A DNA stretch of 19,433 bases from Methanocorpusculaceae archaeon UBA425 (GTDB lineage Archaea > Halobacteriota > Methanomicrobia > Methanomicrobiales > Methanocorpusculaceae). The notes under the pieces are model-generated. The model ran no database searches and was not told the DNA's origin. It saw only the letters and a list, made by a program, of their open reading frames with translations. Position 1 is the stretch's first letter. The number at the start of each line of letters is the position of its first letter. This document shows, piece by piece, positions 1 through 6,647 of the stretch. Location of the stretch: positions 41,934-61,366 of the forward strand of contig DAWV01000004.1 in assembly GCA_002506085.1 (NCBI GenBank). The letters run 5' to 3'. The position numbers and the translations under genes are program-made.

Positions 1-137
1 TTTCCGTGTTTCTGTGTGATTTCTGTGTTTTCCGTGTGATGATGCGGCCATCAAAAAAGAACCCCGTACACGAAACCGAAGTACATCCAAAAATCCATAA
101 TGGTAATCCCGGGTTCACTCGAAGGCTTCGCCCCGGG
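1..137 (+). repeat. Dispersed noncoding repeat, blocks C and A (copy 1)
   Basis: Positions 1-45 are block C, made of four TTTCCGTG-like words whose CGTG/TGTG cores start at 5, 13, 24 and 33. Positions 46-137 are block A, which has a GGCCATCAAAAA lead, a GTACACGAAACCGAAGTAC segment and the end CTCGAAGGCTTCGCCCCGGG. The same two blocks in the same order occur at 11191-11327 (plus) and, reversed, at 18504-18642. A truncated copy lies at 19238-19337. The copy is probably cut by the left edge of the window, because block B precedes C in the complete copies. The rest of the gene-free stretch up to 262 shows nothing I recognise apart from short A-runs. No convincing coding potential. Confidence 0.85.
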
Positions 138-262
138 ACCCGAATACCGTCACCTCCTCAAAATATTATTGGAAACACCATGAACCTGATATCAGGCACG
201 CACATCCGGATTAAAAAACGGATCACACGAATCAGCAACCCGAAAAATGATGAAAACACACC

Positions 263-268
263 AAAAAA
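263..268 (-). terminator. Oligo-T terminator after the five-gene run
   Basis: Six A residues on the plus strand, read as T6 on the minus strand, directly follow the TAA stop at 269-271. A second T6 lies at 213-218. T-runs without a required hairpin are the usual intrinsic terminators of archaea. Confidence 0.5.
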
Positions 269-1252
269 TTACTTCGTGAGAGGCATATTCCACGACCTCT
301 CATTCTCCAGCACGAACTCCCACTCCTTCTTACAGGCACAGGGAGTTGCCCAGGCATCATCCAGAACGCTTTTGTCTGCACTCACCGAATACTCATTGAT
401 TGCCGCCACAATCTCCTTATCGCAGGCTCCGCAGTTATGCGGACCGCGCTTGAATCCTCCGCCCACAGGATCGCATGAAACAAAAACCTCAGCCTCACGC
501 ATAACCTTCAGAGCAGACCAGAGATACGGCGGGCGGAACGCCCCCTTCTGCCAATAATGTTCAAGCTCCGTCTTCCCCTGAATCGTACAAAGATTCATGG
601 AAATCATATCCGCATACGGCGCCACCTCCCGAATAGACTTCGTCATATCATCCATCGCCTCCTTCTCCGTCAAAAAGAGCGGCTTCATCATCAGATACGC
701 CTTAATACCCACTCCGGCATCATGAGCGATATCAGCCGCCTTAATAAACCCGGCAAACGTGTTTCCCTTATCGATCGACTTCTCACGAATGGAATCATCC
801 GTCGTCTCAAGACCAATTGCAATCGTAAGCGGATGAGCCTGACCCTTATCCAGACTCTTCAGCAGACGGGAAAGAGCCTCCTCCGTCACATACTCGGATC
901 TCGACTCCGCAATCAGCGGCTTTCCTGCGAAATACTCACCGAATGCATCGAGGACCTCCAGCGGAACCTCCTTTGGATCCAGCACACTCCCCGACGTAAA
1001 GATTTTTCCGACCTGAAACTCATCAGGCGCATAATTCTCCTGCATCCAGAGAATCTGACCTTTCATGTGATCGATAAGTTCATCCCGTGAACATGAATCA
1101 CGATCATTCTTGTAGCCGCACATCCGGCAGCGATTCCAGGAACACCCTCCGGAGAGGAAAATCCCTGTAAGTGAAGAAAGGACCTCACCGAAATATCTGT
1201 CCTGCCCTTTCCACGAGGCGAGGGGTTTTCTTGATTCTGTCATAATATCCAT
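269..1252 (-). CDS. raSEA: Archaeosine biosynthesis radical SAM protein, RaSEA-like
   Basis: A 327-residue radical SAM protein. After an N-terminal FLSGGCSWN stretch it has three clustered cysteines, C37, C42 and C45, followed by GY. This is the expected 4Fe-4S/SAM site, with Cx4Cx2C rather than classical Cx3Cx2C spacing. More cysteines near the C-terminus (CDPVGG, HNCGACDKE, CACKKEW) could hold a second metal site. The overall pattern fits the Elp3-related archaeal family known as RaSEA. That family works with ArcS to convert lysine-modified preQ0 at position 15 of tRNA into archaeosine. The ATG at 1252 abuts the stop of the upstream M20 gene with no gap, so the two are cotranscribed. An in-frame ATG at 1243 is an alternative start, and neither has a clear Shine-Dalgarno. 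Family assignment is from recognition, not a search. Confidence 0.78.
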   Translation of the reverse strand: MDIMTESRKPLASWKGQDRYFGEVLSSLTGIFLSGGCSWNRCRMCGYKNDRDSCSRDELIDHMKGQILWMQENYAPDEFQVGKIFTSGSVLDPKEVPLEVLDAFGEYFAGKPLIAESRSEYVTEEALSRLLKSLDKGQAHPLTIAIGLETTDDSIREKSIDKGNTFAGFIKAADIAHDAGVGIKAYLMMKPLFLTEKEAMDDMTKSIREVAPYADMISMNLCTIQGKTELEHYWQKGAFRPPYLWSALKVMREAEVFVSCDPVGGGFKRGPHNCGACDKEIVAAINEYSVSADKSVLDDAWATPCACKKEWEFVLENERSWNMPLTK

Positions 1253-2422
1253 TTAATTCTTGTAATTCTGCATGAGGCGGAAGTAAATCTCCTCACACTT
1301 TTTCAGCTGGTCGATTCTTACACGCTCATTCAGACCGTGCATCGTATCAAGCTCACCCGGACCATACTCAATCGCATGGAACCCGGCAATGCGCAAAGCT
1401 CTCGCATCGGACGCCGCTCCCTGAACCACCGGCTTAGACATAATCCCATAGACATCCGAAATCGCCTCGCATGTTTTACTCACAAGGAACGAATCCGGCG
1501 CCGTAAGAGATGCATTCGCCTTCGTCTGGGGAATCAGAACCGCCGACTTCGGGATGTGGCTGCAGATTTCGTCAATAAGCTCATCGCAGTCACATCCCCA
1601 TGGGGGCCGCATATCCATCTCGAGAGAACATTTCTGGGCAACGATATTCACCCTCTCTCCCCCTGAAATCATACCCGGATTATACATAATCTGCCGGAAC
1701 AATGGCCCGAAATCCATACCATTCCCATAGCCGGAAACAATTATCGAGTGTTCGATAATCTTCTCCATCTCGGGGGTCTGCGGATAGACACGTTTGTGCA
1801 GCTCCGCGACCCACGAAAGAAAGTTCATCGCCTGAATAATGGCACTGTCGCCGCAAAGCGGATACAGGGATGAATGCCCGGGAATTCCCGTAAACTCCAC
1901 CGTATACCGGCAGACACCCTTCTGACCCACTGCAGGGGAAGAGAAAGGAGTCGGCTCGGCGAGAAGCGCATCGCACGGGTGAATAAGATTCTTTTCAATG
2001 AGATATCTTGTACCGTATTTCCCGCCTCCCTCCTCATCGCAGACGAACGCAAGCGAGACTTTTGGCTCTTCCCCCGCATCCTTTGCCCGGGCGACTGCCG
2101 AAAGAACCGCGGCACACCCGCCTTTCATATCTGTCGAGCCCCTTCCGTGGACAAAGGTATCATCAATTTCTCCGGAAAACGGCCCGATATCCCAGCCGTC
2201 ATCCATCGCGGGAACCACATCAATGTGCCCCGACAGGAGAAGACGACCCGTCTGGTCTTTTGTGATGACATTATTCCGACCGTCAGGTCCGACAGTAATC
2301 ATACCCGGTATGCCGATTCCTTCCATAAAAGAAAGGATATACTCGGCAGCTTCGCTCGTGTCACCCGGAGGATTCTCACTTCGGATTTTTACCAGATCAG
2401 AACAGAGCTTTTCGACTTTCAT
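1253..2422 (-). CDS. M20 family metallopeptidase/deacylase (ArgE/DapE/ACY1-like)
   Basis: A 389-residue, full-length member of the M20 di-zinc amidohydrolases. Metal and catalytic residues are in order: H66-x-D68 in SGHIDVVP, D98 in GRGSTDMKGG, the general base and metal ligand in DEE at 129-131, E156 in LLAEPTP, and H362 in TMHGLNERV. The central part (about residues 170-285) is the dimerisation lid. Family members remove acetyl or succinyl groups from amino acids such as N-acetylornithine or succinyl-diaminopimelate, or act as dipeptidases; the substrate here cannot be decided from sequence. It is cytoplasmic, with no signal peptide. It starts at an ATG 3 bases after the stop of the upstream unknown gene and abuts the RaSEA-like gene downstream, so it is inside an operon. 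It has no arginine or lysine biosynthesis neighbour to guide substrate. Confidence 0.85.
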   Translation of the reverse strand: MKVEKLCSDLVKIRSENPPGDTSEAAEYILSFMEGIGIPGMITVGPDGRNNVITKDQTGRLLLSGHIDVVPAMDDGWDIGPFSGEIDDTFVHGRGSTDMKGGCAAVLSAVARAKDAGEEPKVSLAFVCDEEGGGKYGTRYLIEKNLIHPCDALLAEPTPFSSPAVGQKGVCRYTVEFTGIPGHSSLYPLCGDSAIIQAMNFLSWVAELHKRVYPQTPEMEKIIEHSIIVSGYGNGMDFGPLFRQIMYNPGMISGGERVNIVAQKCSLEMDMRPPWGCDCDELIDEICSHIPKSAVLIPQTKANASLTAPDSFLVSKTCEAISDVYGIMSKPVVQGAASDARALRIAGFHAIEYGPGELDTMHGLNERVRIDQLKKCEEIYFRLMQNYKN

Positions 2423-2425
2423 ACC

Positions 2426-2929
2426 TTATAACCCTTTGAATTCAGTGAAGAGTTTTCCAAGTGCGCCGTCAGGGTAGATGCTTCTGAGAAATTTGAGACC
2501 GAAAAGGTCATCTGTCATATCATGGAAAAACTGCGGCGGGATTGGCGCTTTTGAGCTGGAATCGAGAACAATTCTGAAACCAAGATAGCAGGCTTCCTCA
2601 TCCGGATCATAGACAAGCTGCCACAGAATGGGCGTCTCCTCGAACTGGTCTTTGTGGTTGTCGCGGAGCCACAGCATAAAAGCCGGGAACCGGGCATAGT
2701 CTCCGGATTTCGCGGTATCCACACGGCTGCGGAGATATTCTGCCGTCATAGCACATTTTATCGAGTCAACATTGTATTCGAGTGCCGATAGAGTATAGTC
2801 CAGGCGGGCAATCGCATCTATGAAGTAAAAATACAATACCGGATCCATTTCGGAGGGAGTTTCCAGGATCAGGGATTTGTGATAAAGATACTCCATTTGG
2901 GTCGAGTATCCGTTTTTCTCCGGTAACAT
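2426..2929 (-). CDS. Hypothetical protein of about 167 residues
   Basis: I do not recognise this family. The protein is acidic and soluble, without signal peptide, membrane segment or cysteine cluster. It is rich in aromatic residues (YFYFIDAI, FMLWLRDN, ILWQLVYDP). I chose the ATG at 2929 because an AGGA motif lies six bases upstream. A TTG at 2956 would add nine residues but has no Shine-Dalgarno. The stop is 3 bases before the M20 gene and the start is 54 bases after the DUF5814-like gene, so it belongs to the same minus-strand run. Its conserved-looking length and tight packing argue that it is real. Function unknown; the context (tRNA modification enzyme, DUF2150 protein) does not fix a role. 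Confidence 0.75.
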   Translation of the reverse strand: MLPEKNGYSTQMEYLYHKSLILETPSEMDPVLYFYFIDAIARLDYTLSALEYNVDSIKCAMTAEYLRSRVDTAKSGDYARFPAFMLWLRDNHKDQFEETPILWQLVYDPDEEACYLGFRIVLDSSSKAPIPPQFFHDMTDDLFGLKFLRSIYPDGALGKLFTEFKGL

Positions 2930-2983
2930 ACTATTCCTGTTTGGTGTGTAAGACAAAAAGAGTTGGGCTTTGGGATACTCGTT

Positions 2984-3436
2984 TCAGCGGGAGATATTTT
3001 TGATATGCGCATCGGACAGCTGCACAAGTTCCCTCTGACCGGCAAGATTCGCCACACTACGGACGGCTTCGAGAAGGTGTACGGAGTCCTCAAGGAAACT
3101 CAGGATATCTGCCGGGAAGAGATCGATTCCATACTCATCAAGCAGCTGACGGTGAATGTCTTTGTGATCGAGCCCCATCTCACGGAGTTCAAGGATGCAG
3201 ATGACAAATTTTCTCTCCGGGCAGCCGCAAAGAGGAGAGTCCCGGCATTTACAGTCAAGAAAATCCTTGAAGAAGCGGAGTACCTGGTCCCGGGTGCCGG
3301 GGTCAAGACTGTCGATGTTCATCGACCCGGAAATCGCTTCCAGATTTGCCGGGTGAAACGCGCCGTCAGGCAGACGGTAACCTGCCGCACGCTGGAGTTT
3401 TTTTATGTAGCGGAATCGTGCTCTGCTTGCGATCAC
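2984..3436 (-). CDS. Small Cys-motif protein, DUF5814-like
   Basis: A 150-residue protein with four closely spaced cysteines, C62, C64, C70 and C72 (CKC, five residues, CGC... pattern CxCx5CxC), a likely zinc or Fe-S site. This is followed by helical text (ICILELREMGLDHKDI, LLDEYGIDLFPADILSFL). The arrangement reminds me of DUF5814, which in some archaea forms the end of DEAD/DEAH helicases; here it stands alone. It starts with GTG at 3436, overlapping the TGA stop of the upstream DUF2150 gene as GTGA, and has a GGAG about eight bases before the GTG. That overlap implies translational coupling. A nucleic-acid-linked role is possible but is inference. The DUF5814 assignment is from memory and not certain. 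Confidence 0.72.
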   Translation of the reverse strand: MIASRARFRYIKKLQRAAGYRLPDGAFHPANLEAISGSMNIDSLDPGTRDQVLRFFKDFLDCKCRDSPLCGCPERKFVICILELREMGLDHKDIHRQLLDEYGIDLFPADILSFLEDSVHLLEAVRSVANLAGQRELVQLSDAHIKNISR

Positions 3437-4074
3437 GCGCTTTCTCCGGCTTCCTCGTCAAAGTCTTTGAGCGATTTCATTGCATCGGCAATTCTCTCGA
3501 CTTCAACAAGCCACTCGTCAAACAGCGTCGGGTCATCGGTGTCCTTGACGTATTTTGCGCAGCAGGCAGCCCCGTTGATGACCGCGGATCCGATTGAAGA
3601 GGCGATATCCAGTGCCTTTTCCGAGTCCTTATCAATAGCTTTCCTGCCTTCCTTGACGAGATTTTTAATCTCTTCTGCCGGAGGATAGATGGATTCAAGG
3701 TACTTCTGTCCTGCCGCGAAGAGAACGACCAGGGAAACCTGCATCGATCCCACGATCTCCGCGAGTTCTTCGCCCGGAACTTCCGACATGACGATTTCCT
3801 CGACGCCGCGAAGTTTGTTTCTGGCATCTTCGAGGGTTATTCTCTGATTCTGGTAGAGGCGGATGATTTTTATGGCGGAGAGAGTGATATCGTCGGTAAA
3901 TCCGTTTAAGATTAGGTAGCCTTCCGGCATCTCTTCAGAATCATCATCACCGGACCAGTCGGCCTCATCAAGCGTCTTGAGCCAGTTATCCCATCTCTCC
4001 TGATTGTAGAAGATATAAAAGAGCTTGGGAGCAGCTTCGGGCTCAGATTTTTTCGTACTTTTTTTCGCAGCCAT
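3433..4074 (-). CDS. DUF2150 family protein
   Basis: A 213-residue soluble protein. A short Lys-rich start is followed by LFYIFYNQERWDNWLKTL, which I associate with DUF2150, a family confined to archaea, mainly methanogens. The middle has an acidic patch (SGDDDSEEMPEGY). The second half is mostly predicted helix. No catalytic motif is visible and no function is established that I know of. It is the first gene of the minus-strand run and shares a 4-base overlap with the DUF5814-like gene, so the two are probably made together. The promoter region (4075-4120 read on the minus strand) holds only a weak TATA-like CTAATACT. Family assignment is from recognition. Confidence 0.78.
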   Translation of the reverse strand: MAAKKSTKKSEPEAAPKLFYIFYNQERWDNWLKTLDEADWSGDDDSEEMPEGYLILNGFTDDITLSAIKIIRLYQNQRITLEDARNKLRGVEEIVMSEVPGEELAEIVGSMQVSLVVLFAAGQKYLESIYPPAEEIKNLVKEGRKAIDKDSEKALDIASSIGSAVINGAACCAKYVKDTDDPTLFDEWLVEVERIADAMKSLKDFDEEAGESA

Positions 4075-4189
4075 GCTTTATACAATTACGTCGGTCGAGT
4101 AGAGTATTAGAACTTGTGTTTGAATCAGGTGCCGGACACAAAATGAGCCGCACGGCGCACGGGACCTCCGGATTTCCGCGGGCATGAAG

Positions 4190-4196
4190 AAAAAAA
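4190..4196 (-). terminator. Oligo-T terminator of the split-barrel gene
   Basis: Seven A residues on the plus strand (T7 on the minus strand) directly after the TAA stop at 4198-4200. Confidence 0.55.
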
Positions 4197-4197
4197 G

Positions 4198-4599
4198 TTA
4201 GAGTTTTTTCCCTGCATTCGGTCCGGGCATGCAGGTGAATACCTCCTTGACGGTAATTTTTACGAGCTCTTTGCCGGGCAGCCCGGGTTTCTTCGCGTCA
4301 AGCAGTTCCTTCATTATTTTGAAGTCATCGGTGCCCTTTTCGACAACGGCGGTACCTTTGAGCTGGAAACAGTTTCCAAGATCGCGGTTCCATACAAGAA
4401 AAGATACCTGCGGATTTTCTTTCAGGTTGGCGGCGGTCTTGTTCATGAAGTTGTTTGCAATCCAAACCGTGTCATTTTCTCTCACCCAGTATGCTCCCAT
4501 TGGTGCTGCGTTTGGAACACCGAATTTCGATGCGGTGACTAAATGACAGACTCCGGCTTTTGCAATCTGTTCTTTGAGTTCTGCGGTTAGTAATGCCAT
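4198..4599 (-). CDS. Pyridoxamine 5'-phosphate oxidase-like FMN-binding split-barrel protein
   Basis: 133 residues. The pattern is typical of small PNPOx-like proteins: an N-terminal helix, CHLVTASKFGVPNAAPMG strand pair, TVWIANNFMNKTAANLKENPQVSFLVW, and FQLKGTAVVEKGTDD. Such proteins form dimers that bind FMN or F420 between subunits. The lack of a genuine PNPOx C-terminus argues against a role in vitamin B6 synthesis. The substrate is unknown; methanogen relatives are often annotated only as flavin-nucleotide-binding. It is monocistronic and divergent from glnA, with 116 bases between the two ATGs. The promoter is weak (CATAACATAA about 25-30 bases before the ATG on the minus strand). Confidence 0.82.
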   Translation of the reverse strand: MALLTAELKEQIAKAGVCHLVTASKFGVPNAAPMGAYWVRENDTVWIANNFMNKTAANLKENPQVSFLVWNRDLGNCFQLKGTAVVEKGTDDFKIMKELLDAKKPGLPGKELVKITVKEVFTCMPGPNAGKKL

Positions 4600-4684
4600 A
4601 GTGGTTAATTGTGCACTTATGTTATGTCAATCTTTTGTCTGAAAACCCGCCCGGACCGGCTTCCCGCACATAGATGAACTTGAG

Positions 4685-4693
4685 TTTTATTAT
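4685..4693 (+). promoter_or_regulatory. TATA box of glnA
   Basis: TTTTATTAT lies 23-31 bases before the ATG at 4716, the archaeal TATA spacing for a transcript with little or no leader. I looked for the methanogen NrpR operator (GGAA-N6-TTCC) between 4600 and 4715 and did not find it. Confidence 0.5.
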
Positions 4694-4715
4694 CCATTAC
4701 TACGCATATGTAAGT

Positions 4716-6071
4716 ATGGTTTCTGAAGAAATCCACGGCGGCGACCGTGCAGCTATAATAGGGGATGTTCTTGCAAAGCTCGAGAGCGATAAGGTGCGGT
4801 CTGTGCTTCTTCAGTTCTCTGATCTGGAGGGTAAACCGAAGAATGTCGCAATTCCGACAAAACAGATGAAAAAGGCCCTTACGGTCGGTATTAGTTTCGA
4901 CGGGTCTTCGATTCAGGGATTTGCGAGACTCGAAGAGTCTGATATGGTTCTCAGACCGGAACCGTCAACTTATCAGATTATTCCCTGGTCGGATGAGAAG
5001 TACCGCGTTGCGCGATTCATCTGCAATGTCTACACGACGCACGGCGAACCATTCAGCGGCGACCCGCGTTTTATTCTGAGACAGGAACTGGATAAGGCGG
5101 CAAAACTTGGATACACGTTCAATGTGGGTCCCGAGATGGAGTTTTTCCTTTTCAAAACCGCAGAAGGTCACGCCTCTGTGGATCTTCAGGATCACGGCAG
5201 CTACTTTGACCAGACACCAACCGACCCGGGAGAGGATGTCCGCCGGGATCTGGTTACGTCTTTGTCGGAGATGGGATTCGATATTGAGGCAGCTCATCAC
5301 GAGGTAGCCCCGTCCCAGCATGAAATCGATTTCACCTACGGGGACGCCCTGTCCATGGCGGATAAGGTTGTTACCTTCAAATTCGCGGCAAAGACGCTGG
5401 CTCTCCACCATGGTCTTCACGCGACCTTCATGCCGAAACCAATCTACGGTATCAACGGTTCAGGGATGCACGTGAACTGCTCACTGATGAAGGACGGCAA
5501 TAATGCATTCTTCGATCCCGAGGGAGAACATCAGTTATCTGATACGGCACGCTGGTTTATCGGAGGAATTCTCCGGCATATCGACGGTATCACGAGACTT
5601 GCCAATCCGACGATCAACTCATACAAACGGCTTATTCCGGGATACGAGGCTCCGGTGTATGTCGGATGGTCGGCTATGAACCGTTCCGCCCTCATCCGGG
5701 TCCCCTCTTCGAGAGGAAAAAGCACCCGTGCCGAACTCCGCAGTCCGGACCCGACCTGCAATCCGTATCTGACGTTCGCCGTTATGCTGGCGGCAGGTAT
5801 GGAGGGAGTGACCCAGAAAATCGAGCCGCCGGAGAGCGTGGATAAAAATATTTTCAAGATGACCTCCTCTGAGCGTGAAGCTGAAGGAATCCGCTGTCTT
5901 CCGGGCAATCTGCGTGAAGCAAACAAAGCCCTGCTGAATGACAAGCTGCTCTGTGATGTTCTCGGCAAACATGTGGTCGCCCAGCTTAACCGTATCGGTG
6001 AGATGGAGTGGGGAGATTTCTCGAAGGCAATTACCGACTGGGAACTCAGACGCTATCTTGCGACATACTGA
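4716..6071 (+). CDS. glnA: Glutamine synthetase, type I (GSI-alpha)
   Basis: Makes glutamine from glutamate, ammonia and ATP in the cytoplasm, as a dodecamer. Using the ATG at 4716 the protein is 451 residues, in the usual GSI range. Motifs in order: FDGSSIQGF (from residue 61), GPEMEFFLF, EVAPSQHEIDF, NGSGMHVNCSL, NPTINSYKRL, and RVPSSRGKSTRAELRSPDP. The tyrosine-adenylation region of GSI-beta enzymes is absent. R71 in GFARLEESD matches the arginine that mediates glutamine feedback inhibition in GSI-alpha enzymes (known from Bacillus), so regulation by product is likely. An upstream in-frame ATG at 4674 would add 14 residues (NLSFIIHYYAYVS), but these lie over the TATA box, so I reject it. 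The gene appears monocistronic, ending before a T8 run. Confidence 0.96.
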   Translation: MVSEEIHGGDRAAIIGDVLAKLESDKVRSVLLQFSDLEGKPKNVAIPTKQMKKALTVGISFDGSSIQGFARLEESDMVLRPEPSTYQIIPWSDEKYRVARFICNVYTTHGEPFSGDPRFILRQELDKAAKLGYTFNVGPEMEFFLFKTAEGHASVDLQDHGSYFDQTPTDPGEDVRRDLVTSLSEMGFDIEAAHHEVAPSQHEIDFTYGDALSMADKVVTFKFAAKTLALHHGLHATFMPKPIYGINGSGMHVNCSLMKDGNNAFFDPEGEHQLSDTARWFIGGILRHIDGITRLANPTINSYKRLIPGYEAPVYVGWSAMNRSALIRVPSSRGKSTRAELRSPDPTCNPYLTFAVMLAAGMEGVTQKIEPPESVDKNIFKMTSSEREAEGIRCLPGNLREANKALLNDKLLCDVLGKHVVAQLNRIGEMEWGDFSKAITDWELRRYLATY

Positions 6072-6085
6072 TTAATATTCAACAC

Positions 6086-6093
6086 TTTTTTTT
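6086..6093 (+). terminator. Oligo-T terminator of glnA
   Basis: Eight T residues 15 bases after the TGA stop, with no strong hairpin. Confidence 0.6.
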
Positions 6094-6170
6094 CGCGGGC
6101 GGTTGTATTTTCCGGATTGAGAGATGAATCGCGGTCACAGAAATCTACGGAAGGTACACGAACTGAAAAT

Positions 6171-6193
6171 GTATATATTGTTAGCGTCCTAAC
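6171..6193 (+). promoter_or_regulatory. Promoter and candidate MarR operator of the ABC exporter operon
   Basis: A TATA box (TATATA, 6172-6177) is followed at once by the perfect inverted repeat GTTAG-CGTC-CTAAC at 6180-6193. The ATG of marR is at 6204, about 27-32 bases after the TATA box, so transcription should start close to or at the ATG. A regulator bound at the inverted repeat would sit between TATA box and start point and block polymerase. TTAG/CTAA half-sites fit MarR-type operators. Autorepression is inference. Confidence 0.65.
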
Positions 6194-6203
6194 TATTCCG
6201 TAT

Positions 6204-6647
6204 ATGGATGACAGACTTCCGACAGCAATCTTAATCAAGATTCTTTCAAACCATATCAAACGAAATCTGGACAGTGCGGCGGCACAGGGACCTTTGAAAA
6301 ATCTCACAGGGACTCAGATTCAGATAATCGGCTATATTCAACATGCAGCGAAGAGCGATGTTTTTCAAAAGGATATCGAAACAAAATATTCCATCCGGCG
6401 CTCCACGGCCACAGGAATCCTTCAGCTCCTGGAAAAGAATGGACTCGTCACCAGAGAACCGGTTGACTATGATGCCCGACTCAAAAAAATCGTGCTCACA
6501 GAAAAGGCACTTACCATCAGCAGGCAGGCAAAACGTAATGTATCTGAACTTGAAGAACATCTTACCAAAGGGATTTCTGCAGAGGAACTCGCAATTTTCA
6601 GGTCCACAATCTGCAAAATGAAAGCCAATCTGGAGGACCCGGTATGA
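6204..6647 (+). CDS. MarR family transcriptional regulator
   Basis: 147 residues from the ATG at 6204. The winged-helix core is clear: a helix run LTGTQIQIIGYIQHAA, the recognition region IETKYSIRRSTATGILQLLEKNGLV, and the wing with the conserved D-x-R (DYDARLKKIVLT). MarR proteins are dimers that release DNA on binding a small ligand or on oxidation. It is the first gene of an operon and overlaps the next gene by four bases (ATGA), so it very likely controls its own operon, including the exporter. A candidate operator lies at 6180-6193. A start at 6117 would add 29 residues over the TATA box and operator, so I reject it. Confidence 0.9.
   Translation: MDDRLPTAILIKILSNHIKRNLDSAAAQGPLKNLTGTQIQIIGYIQHAAKSDVFQKDIETKYSIRRSTATGILQLLEKNGLVTREPVDYDARLKKIVLTEKALTISRQAKRNVSELEEHLTKGISAEELAIFRSTICKMKANLEDPV

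Noticed and set aside
1..137. Insertion sequence ends
   Set aside because: No transposase fragment, terminal inverted repeat pair or target duplication could be seen with the repeat blocks.
6..557. A 183-codon plus-strand frame at the left edge
   Set aside because: It runs from repeat sequence into the antisense of the well-supported RaSEA-like gene and shows no protein-like conservation.
4600..4715. NrpR nitrogen-repressor operator (GGAA-N6-TTCC) upstream of glnA
   Set aside because: I found no such inverted pair in the intergenic region, so nitrogen control through NrpR is not supported here.
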